64,000 nt of DNA from Bactrocera neohumeralis. Taxonomy: Eukaryota; Arthropoda; Insecta; Diptera; Tephritidae. Positions within the stretch are counted from its first letter, which is position 1, and each line of letters opens with the position of its first letter. This document shows positions 11,061 to 22,716 of the stretch, piece after piece. The DNA is taken from the NCBI RefSeq assembly GCF_024586455.1, contig NC_065921.1, positions 26,664,635-26,728,634 on the forward strand, in the 5' to 3' direction. Both the position numbers and the translations under genes were made by a program. The notes under the pieces were generated by a model that was not told the origin of the DNA, did no database searches, and saw only the letters and a list, made by a program, of their open reading frames with translations.

Positions 11061-12019
11061 TTTTATTGAATATCATTTTTGGTTATTGAAAATGGCAACA
11101 AAGTTTCCGGCCGGAAAATTGCCTTGGATTAAGAAGTTTACGAGAATGACCGGCCGGCTTAAGAGTAATGAGCAGAAAATTTTTGTTACACTTTTCGTTG
11201 TTGTTGTTGTTACAACAGTAGCAGCATGAAAAAGGTTAACAGCAGTCGCATTTTTCATGCGGCCGCACAGCCCAAAATGGACTTGAGTTGTCAATATTTT
11301 TGCTTAATTTTCAAACGAAATTTATTATGCAGTTACAAGGGTTTATTTACACTTGCGCCGTTGTTGTTGTTGCTTGTTATGTTGTGTACCGTTTTAATCA
11401 ATTTTGATGGAGGACCTTTCAAGTCACAGCGCTTGACATTTATTTGCCAGTTTATGGCTGCGAATTAAAGCTTTAAAGCTCGCACACTCGACGCTATTTG
11501 CGTGTGTGTATGTATTTGTGCCTCGGTCTGTTGTCTGAAATTTAACCGGCTTAATAAAATGTAATCAAGTGAGGTAAAATGCAGCACTGTCAGGGAAATT
11601 ATGAAATATAAATTTAAATTAATTAAATGAGTAATTGCATAGCTGGCTGACGTAAATTACATTGATTACAGTTGAAGTAGCAACAAAATAAAAGCATTTT
11701 TTATAGCTTAATTTTAACAGCCCAACGATTTTGCTTTTATATAAAGCCATATATAAGTTGTTAAATACAATAAATGCTGAAAATTAAGAGAGTTTGCACT
11801 TTAAATCAATGAACTCGGCGCCATTAAGTAATTATAATGAAGGTTTGTATACGAAAGTCAGTTAAATATGTAATGTAATTAAGCAATAAGCAATTACTTA
11901 CAATAATACTTGCTTAATTAATTGACTGTTGTAAAAATTGGTGAGATAATTTGTTGTTCAGATGTACTCACTTTAGCTTACGTGAATCAATTAGTTCAAT
12001 AATACATAATAAACAGTAT
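11061..12019. other. Background DNA
   Basis: Unique AT-rich DNA with two CCGGCCGG palindromes (about 11108 and 11150) and short GTTGTTGTT tracts. No gene recognised. Confidence 0.4.
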
Positions 12020-12224
12020 TTTTACCTCAAACAAGGTGTATGAATATTAGCACGAAATTTAAAACAGCCAAAGGGAAACGTCGCAGACCCCATAAAATTT
12101 AAACAAACGAGCAACAATTCAACCAGTCCCTCAGTTTTTGAGATATCGATCTGAAACTTTGCGCACGCCCTTTTCTTCTCAAGCAACAGCTCTTTTTTCG
12201 CAACCGTCAATATCGAATTACTAC
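12020..12224 (+). repeat. Dispersed repeat family A, left part
   Basis: TTACCTCAAACAAGGTGTAT, AGGGAAACGTCGCAGACCCC, CCAGTCCCTCAGTTTTTGAG and ATCGATCTGAAACTTTGC are the canonical order of this family. It stops inside the first internal module, where a non-LTR fragment begins, and resumes at about 13447. Confidence 0.75.
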
Positions 12225-13446
12225 CAGATATAGACTGCAGCAAATGTCTAGAGCAAGGCACCAAAGAAACAATGGAGCATCTCTTGTGCACTTGCCCCGC
12301 ATTGGCAAGACTACGCTGTAAATATCTGGGCTCCCCACAGTATCATACACTTGAAAAGGTATCGATAGCGAGGCCACAGAGTGTGTTGTTCGCGTCGAAC
12401 ATAGGCCTTATAAATCCTTGTCCTCATGGACCTAGTAACTGAACTACAAGGTCTGTCGAAAAATAAACAGAACGTTTTAAATATAACTGTCCCTGGTGGT
12501 GCCAACTATTGGTGGGTATAAGAAATAAAAAGTTTGATCTCTTGCTGACATTTCGTAAATATTTTAAGACAATTGGATAACTATATTCGATGTTATCGAT
12601 CAAACAGTGACAGCAGCTTTTGGTCATCGGTCGTAAAATGCATTTTGAACAAAGAGCAAATATTAAATTTTGTTTTAAACTTGGGAAAACGCTTACTGAA
12701 ACATTTCAAATGATGAAAAAAGTTTATGGTGATCAGTGCCTATCCCGTAGTAATGTGCATGAGTGGTTTAAGCGATTCCAAGAAGGTCGTGAGGACCTCT
12801 GTGACGATCAGAAGTCGGTCGTCTTCAGAAGTCAAAAATAAAGACAATGCTGATTTGTTTTTACGATTCCGAGGGTATTGTACACAAAGAGTTCGACCCA
12901 CTTGGTCTAACGATTAATGCTGTGTTTTACCTTGGTGTTATGAAGCGGCTTTTGTCGCGCATTCGTGGTGCTCGACCACAATACCGTGAGGCAGGGTCCT
13001 GGCGCCTGTTGCACGATAATGCGCCGTGTCATCGGTCGACGCTTGTCACTGATTTTTTGACAAAAAACTCCATATTAACCATTAATCACTCACCCTACTC
13101 ACCTGATCTGGCAACCTGTGATTTTTACCTATTTGGAAAACTTCATTTGTCCATGAAAGGACACTGGTTTCAGGACATTTCAGTTATCCAAAAGGCGACG
13201 ACCGATATTCTCAAGAGCATTCCGAAAAATGACCTTAAACACTCATTTAAAATGCTAATTGACTGGGCTAAACGCTGTATCGAAGCACAAGGGAACTACT
13301 TTGAATAAAAAAATGCAACTTTTGAAAAATATTAATTTTTTGTTGTTTTTTTAACAGTCTTGTTTCTTTTGCGGCAGACCTTGTACATCTGGCACCGCAA
13401 AGGACTAAAAAGGTCTATGTGTGGCTCATTGGCCTACCATACTAAC
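12225..13446 (+). mobile_element. Jockey-like non-LTR 3' end, interrupted by a mariner
   Basis: 12225-12446 encodes DCSKCLEQGTKETMEHLLCT followed by CPALARLR, the C-terminal Cx2C...ETxxHxLCxCP zinc-finger-like motif typical of jockey-clade ORF2. After the mariner insertion the element resumes at 13386 and ends near CTAACCTAAG (13441-13450). A related tail without a mariner lies at 20085-20262 (shared phrases ACCTAGTAACTGAAC / ATCTAGTAACTGAAC and GGCCTACCA). The element is 5' truncated and inactive. Confidence 0.7.
12447..13383 (+). mobile_element. mariner element with internal deletion
   Basis: The ends are CAAGGTCTGTCGAAAAATAA and, inverted, CAAGGTCTGCCGCAAAAGAA, flanked by the target dinucleotide TA (12445-12446 and 13384-13385). 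The N-terminal helix-turn-helix frame (12638-12838) has LGKTLTETFQMMKKVYGDQC, a mariner signature. The C-terminal frame (12847-13308) has HDNAPCHRS and PYSPDL, the second and third catalytic aspartate regions. The length is 937 bases against about 1.3 kb for an intact element. Roughly a third is missing between 12838 and 12847, including the linker and first catalytic aspartate. It encodes no working transposase but keeps both ends. Confidence 0.9.
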
Positions 13447-13620
13447 CTAAGCTTTCGTAACCTATAAATTGACCTTTCAAGTCCTTGTATGTAATACTTT
13501 TTTATTTGACAAGTTATCTACGCAAAGGGTGGCATAGATTATTTCCCAAGGCAGCGCCATAAGCTCGAAACATATTGTTCAGATCGGTCAAATCATAATA
13601 AATATCTTTAAATACTTTTT
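13447..13620 (+). repeat. Dispersed repeat family A, right part
   Basis: CCTATAAATTGACCTTTCAA, AGTCCTTGTATG, TTATTTGACAAGTTATCTAC and TTGTTCAGATCGGTCA continue the module interrupted at 12224. The A copy was therefore older than the non-LTR insertion. Confidence 0.65.
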
Positions 13621-13739
13621 ATTCTATAAAAAAAATAACTTTGTAGATTTTTTTGCATTTTCGTTGGGGTCAAAGTTAACGGTTTTTCTGGGTTAAGAAA
13701 ACATTTGATATAAGTTCATGCACTATTTTCTAAAATATA

Positions 13740-14265
13740 TTGGGTAGTCGAAAAAGTATTTTCGTATTTTGTCAATACATGTCGTTGCAGTCGTATATCT
13801 CCAGTGCTACCAATCACATTGTGTCATGCCATATAGTGTTGGAAAGGTGAGATTTTAAGCTTCATTTAATCAAAAAATAAAATTAACTTCGTGGAAGTTA
13901 AAAAAAGTTACAGTTGTTCAAAAATGAGGGAAAATAATGAAGAAATTCGCTATATTTTAAAATTTTTGTATAAAAAGGGAAGAATGCCACGCAAGCCAAC
14001 AATGAAATTTGCAAAGTTTGCGGAGACCAAGCTGTATCAGTTCGTGTAGCACAACAATGGCTCGCTCGATTCCGTTCTGGAAATTTAGAAATTTCGATTT
14101 AGACTGATGAAAGTTTTACACTGATGGCATAATGTCTTTGGCGGAAAAATGGCAAAAAGTGGTCGACCAAAATGGTATATATTAGTTTATTTATTAATAT
14201 AAATATAAAAAAAAAATAAGTTGGAGTTGGATTAGAAATACGAAATGACTTTTTTGACTACCCAA
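13740..14265 (+). mobile_element. mariner deletion derivative (MITE-like)
   Basis: Inverted ends TTGGGTAGTCGAAAAAGTAT and TACCCAA with TA on both sides (13738-13739 and 14266-14267). Inside, a remnant N-terminal frame starts at ATGAGGGAAAATAATGAAG (MRENNEEIRYILKF), the start of a mariner transposase, followed by a jump to LAEKWQKVVDQNG from the C-terminus. It is 526 bases long. The minus-strand copy at 30822-31328 has the same internal deletion junction, and a solo end lies at 37750-37833. It is non-autonomous and moves only if transposase is supplied in trans. Confidence 0.85.
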
Positions 14266-14267
14266 TA

Positions 14268-16019
14268 GAAAAATTTTCGTAATAGTCTATATTTTGGTGA
14301 ATCATTTTTTGTATTTTTTGATACTTCATATACTTAGTTGTCAATTAAGTAATAATTGCTAATTATTTAATTGTTCTATTGATGGTAAATTGATAGCTTG
14401 AGAAAGCTTTTGAGGATAGCTTACCTTTAATATAATAAATGAGGGACAATCTATAAATGATATGAGTAAACTTTTGTAAGTATGTACATATTTCATTGCA
14501 AAGAAATCCCAAAAATTTCAGTCTTTCCAAATTTAATAAGATAGACTTCGAAACTCAGATTCTATTTACCCATTAACAGCTAAGTGATTAGCGTTACATA
14601 TAGCAGGCAGGAAGTAATGTACTATTTTTGAATAATAGAAAATCTCAGTGAGATGAAACCCATTGGAAAAGAAAGCTAAAATAACAAAAATTAAGGAAAA
14701 TGCATTCACCTTTCAAAATAACTTGAGTTCTGCGTACATAAGTGCTTTTATAGCAACGGGTCCTTCAAATTAATCCTACTTCACATATGAAATACCAAGC
14801 TACAGGTTCTTAGAAAAAGTTAAAAAATTGTATAGAGAATTTTTTACATTCAGACTCAGTGGAAATCTGACCAACAACCGGAGCAAATAAGCTCGTGTCA
14901 AATTAATTCTTGAGCGAACGATTCGGTGCTTACATTGTAGCAGTCATCTCTGAATAAACATTGCGATTTTATCAGCAATTAATTTATACATATGTGTAGC
15001 GGGTAAGCACTTTCAACGAAGTGATATTTTTAACCAAATTTTCACAGTTGGTAACTTGAAACTTTCAAAAGTGGGTTTATTAAAAATTATTTCGCAGGTT
15101 ATGTTACAGAAATTCATCCAGAATGCTCTTGAACAAATTGGGAAATTCCGCAAAAGGTTAGGGTACTGCCTGCTTGGTTTTGTCCTAGTATATTAGTGGC
15201 GACATGAAATTGATAAGGCAAATCAATAGGCAAGTGATGATATATTTGTAATGATGCAATGTGTAAAATGACCTATCTGTGCCCGATGAGTAACTACTGG
15301 ACTGTCACAAAACGGCTAATGTATCTGTTGTCTCAGTAGTCAACAGTGACCTAAAGGCTAAACTTGAGTGATGTTCGCCAATTTTTTTTATTAAATTACC
15401 ATTAAACTATGTTCGAAATTTTATGTTCATTAAATTTTTGAGGCACATTTTCTATATTTTACATATAAAATATAAATATTATGGAACTAATACCAACAAA
15501 TATGACAGACGTTATGCTAACAAGCTTTATAAAAAAATTGATCTGCTTATTTTATATACATATATATTTTCTATCCAAATAATTAGAAGTAAATGTCTGT
15601 CAAGCCTGAAACTTAATACCTCTTTCTCTCTGCTTGCGGATGCCATTCACCAAGTTGTTGGCATCTCGTTCTGTTTTCGTAAACAATCTCATCGCGATGT
15701 GGTGTTAGGGTTGCGGTTTTCTAATTTTGGATTTCTACAACCGAAAACAATAGTAAAAATTTACGAAATCGTAGATTTTTTTGTTGTAGTCAGGGGGTGT
15801 AAGCGTCAAATTACCGCCATTTACTAAAATGACAAAAATAGCTGTACGTGATGGAAAGTTTAAAAATAAAAAATCGTTATCAGCGCACCTCAAATGCCTC
15901 ACAGAGCTCTTAGCACATTAGTCTCAAAATTTTCCTACCGATCCGGTTGAGTAGTGTTTTTTTCTTTACGTTTTGAAAAAAAGTGTTTTAAAAATTGTAC
16001 TAATATACCAATAATTTTG
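14268..16019. other. AT-rich background DNA
   Basis: No recognised family. A 134-codon frame on the plus strand at 15423-15827 has no recognisable domain and AT-driven composition, and is not called as a gene. Confidence 0.4.
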
Positions 16020-16540
16020 AGAAATGTAATTAAATGTTAATCATTACCAAAAACTGCACTATCTGGAGACTATTGCCTTCTTTTAGTTTTTGTAGAAGCT
16101 ATTTTTTTAACTTTAAATATATCAAGTAATGTTAGGAAATATTAATAAATGATAATCATTACCAGTTTTTTATTGACTATTTATTTAATTCTTTCAAGGG
16201 AATGCTTCTATTCTTGTAGAGGTAATCATGGGAAATGTAATTGAATGGTAATCACTATTAATTCTTTTAAATACTTTTTGAAAATGTTTTTATAAGTGAT
16301 TCTATTTACAAGTAATCATGAGAAATGTAATTTAGTGATAGTCATTACCAATGTTGCACATGTAATCATGGGAAATGTAATTGAATTGTAATCATTATTA
16401 ATTATTTCTTGCAATTTTTTTTTAATTGTTCTTATTTACAAGTAATCATGATTGTAATTAATTGGTAATCATTAGCAATTTATTTCTGCTAATTAATCTA
16501 GAGTTATTTATAATAGTAATTTTTGTAATAAATATTTTTA
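16020..16540. repeat. Tandem array of TGTAATTRAATGGTAATCATT units
   Basis: A short core similar to GGAAATGTAATTGAATGG then TAATCATTA recurs near 16024, 16137, 16230, 16320, 16370 and 16445 at spacings of about 50-115 bases. One more unit sits at 17198-17235, beyond a dispersed repeat that has split the array. AT-rich, no coding. Confidence 0.7.
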
Positions 16541-17190
16541 TACCCTTGCAACATGTTGCTACAGAGTTTAATAGCTTTGTTCATCTAAAGGTTGTACGTC
16601 TCAGCTAAAACTAATCGATAGGATTGTATATATGTATGTATACTTGTACATATTATATATAAATGTTCAGGTTGACAAGACGAGTTCATATTCGGGTGAC
16701 TGTCTGTCATTTGGCGTAAGTAAATTATATTAGAACTCGTACCGACAATGTGAATATGGATGAAAGACAGAGACATAAAATTTTACCATGGCAGGAGAAT
16801 GAATGAAGCCGGTCAGAAATTTGGACGATGGGCTTGGCACCGCACACTTTTAAGTGAAATCACATATTTCAAGATCCTCCAGACCGATTTTTACAAAATT
16901 TGGTACGTGACATTCTCTAAAATTCTTATGTTATGTTGTCAAATGCGCAAAATCGGACCATAGCCACGCAGGTTTTCCTTATAACGACGCATCTTTGTGC
17001 TAAGAATGAACAAAATCGAGTTTAAACTCCCACTAGACCCCATATAACTAACAGGCCTTATGTACTTGAAGGTACTTCTCTGGCTTAGAGGGGTTACATG
17101 GCTTTCATCGAGTAAAAAACCGCCTTTTTTCAACAATTTTTTGAAACCCGTAAACCCATGTAACCCATTTAATCCTAGCAAGTCAAATTA
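16541..17190 (+). repeat. Dispersed repeat family B
   Basis: Begins TTTTTATACCCTTGCAACATGTTGC, with palindrome CAACATGTTG, then AACTAATCGAT, CAAGACGAGTTCATATTCGG and GTGACTGTCTGTC. Further in are TTTACAAAATTTGGTACGTG and AAAATCGGACCATAGCCACG. It has no coding capacity. A second copy starts at 46526. It is inserted in the tandem array around it. Confidence 0.65.
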
Positions 17191-18150
17191 TTGCTTTTTT
17201 AAAGGCAATCATTAGATATGTAATTAAATAGTAATCATTAACATTTTATTTCTGTTTATCTGACCAGAAATAATGACATTCTGCCAAAGTTCGTTAAAAC
17301 ACTTTGCAAAATATATAACTTAAACATTCATCTTTTGGTTATTTTGAGTTAATGAATTTATGCCCACTTTTTTAAGATACTTCTCACTACTCGAGACACC
17401 GTTAAGTACCGCGCTGTCTCCAAATTTGACGACACTCATTTACAAAGCGAGATTGCAGGCGTAATCGCATAAAGATCAGCAAATCGACGTTAATGAAACT
17501 AAAAGAGATAAAAGCAAATAGCAAAGTGAGTAATAAAAAAATAGCAACAACAAAAACTCTTAATAATAACACAATCTATAATCGGGTAGCTTCGGCAAAA
17601 TCTTATAATAAAATTGCTGTGCATTGGGTGCCTTGAGAGCATTGTACCGCTCGTTGTCTACAGCACAAGTGCTCCGTTATTAATGGAATAAAGTGAAATT
17701 CAATTTTGGTGGCAACGACAGCGGCTGAGGCCGCGGTTACTTTGCGTTGCGCTGCCAGCATCATTTTATGCCACCACAAAATTTTAGCGACTTGCACTTA
17801 GACGCCCGGCCATAAATAAGTTTCTGCGCCAAGACACCAACAACAACAACAACTGTAAGCTGTAGCCAAGTTCTAAAATTTCACGACCCAAAACATCTTT
17901 CTGTAGTATGTGAGCGTTTTAAGAGCTGTGGCAATGTTGCTGGCGAATTTAATTATGATGGCGGGTTTTTTGTTGTTCTTGCATTTTTCATTTGCTTTCA
18001 TGTGCTTAGAGTTTTCGGCTGGCATTTTTTAATTTTCGCACATTTTTATGATTTTAATTTTGAATTTTGAGGAATCACTCAACGGAGCGATGTGAGAGAT
18101 GGTGTGTGGGCAAAGGCGTGGAAGGGGGGCTTACAGTATCAATTATTACA
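17191..18150. other. Last array unit, then background DNA
   Basis: 17198-17235 is the displaced unit of the 16-kb array. The remainder is unique DNA with (CAA)n near 17838-17852. A 64-codon minus-strand frame at 17603-17797 is not convincing. Confidence 0.4.
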
Positions 18151-18340
18151 AAAAAAAGATCTCAATTATGTTTCAAACGATTTTCAGAAAATTTTTTTTT
18201 AATTTTTTTTTTTATAAAAGTTTTTTAATAACTTTTTTTTTGTTTAAATTTTCTTGATACAATTTTTTTTTCGAAAATTTTTTTTAAACATTTTTTTATA
18301 AATTTTTTTTGTAAATTTTTTTTTTTTTGATAAATTTTTA
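18150..18340. repeat. Homopolymer T-rich low-complexity tract
   Basis: Repeated runs of 8-12 T separated by short A-rich spacers; no other content. Confidence 0.8.
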
Positions 18341-18449
18341 ACCCGCCATCTTACACACACATTGACAAGCGAGCGCTTACGAACTAAAAAAACTGTAACC
18401 CATAACACTCTCCAAATACCGTTATAAGACCAATGATGCATTAGGCAGG

Positions 18450-19125
18450 CCACTTGCACACTTCAAGTGCCGCTAAACGCGAATCAAACACGATTCAATA
18501 TTTGTCAACACTTTTCAATTCGAATATTTGTTTTTTGTTTTGTTGTTGTTTTACTTCACTAACAACTTATTTACTTTACTCCAAATCGCTTCAATTTCAC
18601 TCCCACCATCAAAAAGTACCGTTAAACACACACTTGTGTGCCCCACAACTCAATGTCGGTCGCTTTCATCGTCGCTTTTATTTCACCGTTAACAATTCAC
18701 GAATGCTAGTAAACGCTTGGGCATTTAGAAAACGACTAACGGTAAAGGTGAACAAAAGCGCACAATAAAACGCTCAAGTGGCCAACGGCGCGCCAACTGT
18801 TATACGCGAGTTCAGCCACAAGCAGCAGCTGTTGGGCCGAACATCTATCATCGCCCTTCAGACAGCTGTCAGAGCAGTAAAGAGCACCCACAGCAGCTGA
18901 TGCGACACACGCTTCACGCATGAGCTATACACGAGGCGGTTTTTCGTCGTACATCCAACTAACTGTATTACAGCGCAACATGTGCTGGCCGTCGTGCATC
19001 GCAGCTGATTTCTTTTGGCGCCAAAATCTCTAACTGTTATACGTGCGTGTTTGTTTACAATTTTCTATAACGGTTATGTGAGTGCACTCAGAGCGTAAGC
19101 TGTTAAGCATGTTGATTGCTGTTAA
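18450..19125. promoter_or_regulatory. Candidate enhancer or promoter block with E-box cluster
   Basis: A transposon-free, less AT-rich block. CAGCTG occurs four times in 182 bases (18826, 18863, 18894, 19002); it is a perfect E-box for bHLH factors and expected about once per 4 kb. A 12-base phrase AACTGTTATACG occurs at 18795 and 19032, and TAACGGTTA-like Myb-type sequences occur nearby. No convincing coding frame is present. Function as a regulatory element is inference from motif clustering. Confidence 0.4.
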
Positions 19126-20084
19126 CCAGGCTATGTAGCTTTTTAAGAGAACTTAAAGTTACAAAGAGTATAGGGTGGTGATTGAGAGCTTTTGTGGCAC
19201 TTATTTGCTTAACGTTTGAAAGCTCAAAACTTTTGCTATATGGTAGAGCTTTAGATGCTGTAAGCTCTTCATTAGCGTTTTGTGGTTTTTAGGAGCTTTT
19301 AGTGCTTTCATTGGTGTGTGTTTTATAAATTAATTTCATTTGATTTGACTTTATTTTTAATTGTCGATTTATTAAATATAATAATGGGAACTCTATGGGC
19401 ATGGGAAGCTCTCAATGATTATCTAATCCAGTCTTTGTATGTAAAATTCAAAATTTAAAATTTTTAAAGAACAATTTTGATTTCCTAGTAATATTACATG
19501 CAATATACCTAAACATAGCATATATAAGTGAAATAGAAATCAGTTCTCAGTGGAAAAGAAATGAACTATGTAAAGTTCTCAGCTTGTAACGTAATTCCAA
19601 ATAGAAATTCATTAGTTATTCTATTAAGAGAACGAGTATAAAAAGAAGCCTTCTGAACATGATTTCCACTGTATTCGAACTTCAGTGCAATATGCAATAG
19701 GTGATTTCAAACTATTTCTCCTAAAGCGCTAATTTCTCAATAGCAATCTTAGTGTGAGTAAGAATCGGTTACCATTTTACTGATATATATGGACTGATTT
19801 ATAGTGGTTATTATATGAATTTCTAATATCTGAATTTATATTTTCATCTTCAGTTATAGTCTTTTTGCACAGCCAAATTAATTTAATACATTATGATTAT
19901 AATTGGGAAACCAGTTTCTGGCTTTCGCACAGCTGACTACTCGATCAACGATAGTTGATACTTTGTTGTTATACTTGCTTGTGTTCTTCATTTAGTATTT
20001 TTTCTGCTGATTAAGATTTATCAGCTGATTGCTATATCATCAATGCTTACAGCTAAATTTACAGCCTGGACAACAACCAGCTGC
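19126..20084. other. Background DNA
   Basis: AT-rich; no recognised repeat or gene. Confidence 0.4.
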
Positions 20085-20262
20085 GTACAGCCAGAGAACA
20101 TAAAACATGTTTTAATATTATTTGAAATTCGCTGCAATCGCAGGCATCCTAAAGGATGACTACTTCTCTTGGATCTAGTAACTGAACTCCATCTGATATT
20201 GCAAAGGATCAAGCTAGTCTATGCGTGGCCTATTGGCCTACCAGATTAACTTTACCTAACCT
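20085..20262 (+). mobile_element. Non-LTR retrotransposon 3' tail
   Basis: Contains ATCTAGTAACTGAAC and TGGCCTATTGGCCTACCAG, then ends TTACCTAACCTAACC. It is the same family as the tail at 12225-13446 and is directly followed by repeat family A. Confidence 0.6.
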
Positions 20263-20560
20263 AACCTTTGTATGGAAAAATTGTATTTGACGAGATAAGG
20301 TATTGCTATAATGTCTGCAAAAATTGTTGAGATCGGACAACTATAGCATACTACAGTTTGTACGGCATCTATGTGCAAACTATTTGGTCGAACTCAAGCC
20401 TTTGTATAAAAAACTTTTCTCTTTGACGTGATAACTTCTGGAAATTGTTATCAATTATTAAATAAACATGCACTATAATCACCGAAAATATAGGTGCTAA
20501 ATAAATTGACCGGTCAAAATCAAGTGCTAGAATGGAAACTTTTGTTTTTTCTAAGAATTT
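20263..20560 (+). repeat. Dispersed repeat family A fragment
   Basis: TTTGTATGGAAAAATTG, TTGACGAGATAAGG, TTGTTGAGATCGGACAACTA and TAAATTGACCGGTCAAAATC: two decayed modules without the 5' palindrome. Confidence 0.6.
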
Positions 20561-22209
20561 TAGCTACGGTGCAATCGAAATTAACATTTTGGCTTGTTGT
20601 TCATTTTATAATAACATATTTTATAGAAGATACGTACGTTAATTAAAAATATACTATTTGCCTTTCAGAAAAGCAAATTTTCAGTTCGATATAAATGACT
20701 TAAGATGGTTAATTTAAATACCAAACTTAATTACTCACTTTAAAACTTAATTGACTCATTTCGGATGGGTATATGACAAGGTGTAATTAATATCGAAATT
20801 TTAAGTTATATCATTGTTCGAAGGTTGACATTTCAAGCTGTTGAATGGAAGCCTTTAATCCAAAATCTTTTTATTGGAAGTCACCCTCATACAAAAATAT
20901 TTAAAACCAGATGTTCTCATTTGAAATTTTTCACAATCTTTCCACAAACCCAATTCAGTTTATTTTTGCATTTTCATTTCTTTGTCTATTACTTACTCAC
21001 TCTTATCTAGAAGAATTTTCAATCGTCATTTAAGTAACTTAAACGCTGCCAAAATAGCACTTTACACTAATCCACTCGAGATACTCAAGTAATTGATTAA
21101 ATTTTAAATTCCACAGATTACAATTAAACCAACAAACCCCTTGCAGCACCAAAATAGCAACAGAAAATTCCAGCTTACTTGAAATTTTAACCCAGATTAA
21201 CACAGCTTAATTATGCTTAGATACGATTGCAGTTAAAAGTAACTTACGAAATTAACACAAGCTCCCACTAAAGGCGAAAATAAATGGACAATGAACGGCA
21301 AATGAACTCTGCAACTTCAATGCTGACACGCTGGTATGCGAATTAATTATAAATGCATTTAACAAATGAGGCAGCAATGAAGGAGGACAGAAGTGTGGGA
21401 AAACGCAAATAACAGTACGCACACAAGCATAAATAATTACACAAATACGGTTCAAAAGCAAATAAATAAGTCAATTGTGTTTAGCTCTGGCGGACTAAGC
21501 AAATAGTTTGCGGTTGGAATTGATTGAGCTTGGCTTGTGAAGGAGCGCAAATAATGACAAGCGGAAAATTTAAAATTTAAGAAAATGCAATAATGTCTGC
21601 TAGAAGTTAGTTAGTGGCGCTGCTTTATTGCAGTTATTTAGATATATGGGATATACAGCTTCCTCCGCGCAGTCATTAAGGGTACACTATCTTCACCATC
21701 TCTCTTTACTTCTCGATTTCTCTACCTTTATCTTCCTTAGTGCCGCTCTTCATTTGTCTGCCTGTCTGTCTGCCCGTCTGCTTGGCTAATCTAAATTACT
21801 TTGCATACATTAGTTGGCAGAGCAAACTGTCAGTTGCGCTTCAGTGTCAAATTCAATGTCTGGCGGTTGCCCAACCGCCAGCGAGTCAGCTCATCGAGCG
21901 TTAAGTGTCTCAGCGAAAATTTCCAAGTCTCCACTTAAACGCATTTGAGAAGGATCATTCACGCTTTGTCTTCATTTTTCTTTCATTGTTTTTTAAAGCT
22001 TATTAAAGCTTAAGTGTAAGTCATCATTTAAATACAAATATGCTTCCATATTTATTTGCGGGAAACTTAAATATGCATATACATACATACTCATTGGAGT
22101 TTAAGAAATTTAAGTTAAATTGAATTCAGCGGTTATTGTCTCCAGAGAAATAAGAATCTGTTAATTCAAATGTTTTCTGTCTTTTGTATTTGACGGCAAT
22201 GTTGATATA
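20561..22209. other. Background DNA, with a perfect GC hairpin at 21860-21881
   Basis: Unique AT-rich DNA. 21860-21881 is a perfect inverted repeat with 10-base arms (CTGGCGGTTG / CAACCGCCAG) around CC. No gene recognised. Confidence 0.5.
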
Positions 22210-22716
22210 ACAGGTCAATTGAAAAGTTCCCGGTCTGATACATAGACAGCGGATCATAAGTTTGTCAAGTATAGTATATATGTATATCATTGTTCGGAGA
22301 TGTTTGAAGGTAATAAACGCAAGTTTTTGCGTCGATAAATGACAATAGATGAAACGCGGCTCCATCATTTTCCTCTGAAGCCCAATCGACAGTCATTCGA
22401 GTGGACTGCACATGATGAAGCCGCCCCAAAGCGTGGAAAGACACAACAGTGGGCTGGCCGATTATAGCTCCTATATTTTGGAATGCGCAAAAAATATTTT
22501 TATTGGACTACCTTTACAAATCAAGCACAATCGCTTGACTCTTACATAGTGTTATTGGACCGTTTGAAGGACGAAATTGCCGAAAACGGCCGCATTTGAA
22601 AAAAAGGAAAGCACTGTTTCAACAAGACAAATCATGATGGCAAAAATCTATGAATTGGGCTTCGAAATACTTCCGCATACACCATACTCTTCAGATCTGG
22701 CCCTCAGCGGCTATTT
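22210..22716 (+). pseudogene. mariner transposase relic (irritans/HsMar2-like)
   Basis: Starts with a terminal-repeat-like ACAGGTCAATTGAAAAG after TA. The frame from 22335 reads MTIDETRLHHFPLKPNRQSF followed by EWTAHDEAAPKRGKTQQ, the first-aspartate block of mariner (normally DETWIHH, EWxAxGEPxPKRxK). Later phrases are LLDRLKDEIAE, ELGFEILPHTPYSSDLA. The HQDNAPCHKS block is deleted (QDKS remains), several stops are present, and the 3' terminal repeat is lost where an opposite-strand mariner begins. Confidence 0.8.

Noticed and set aside
15423..15827. 134-codon plus-strand ORF
   Set aside because: AT-driven composition, no domain, no splice or promoter support; left uncalled.
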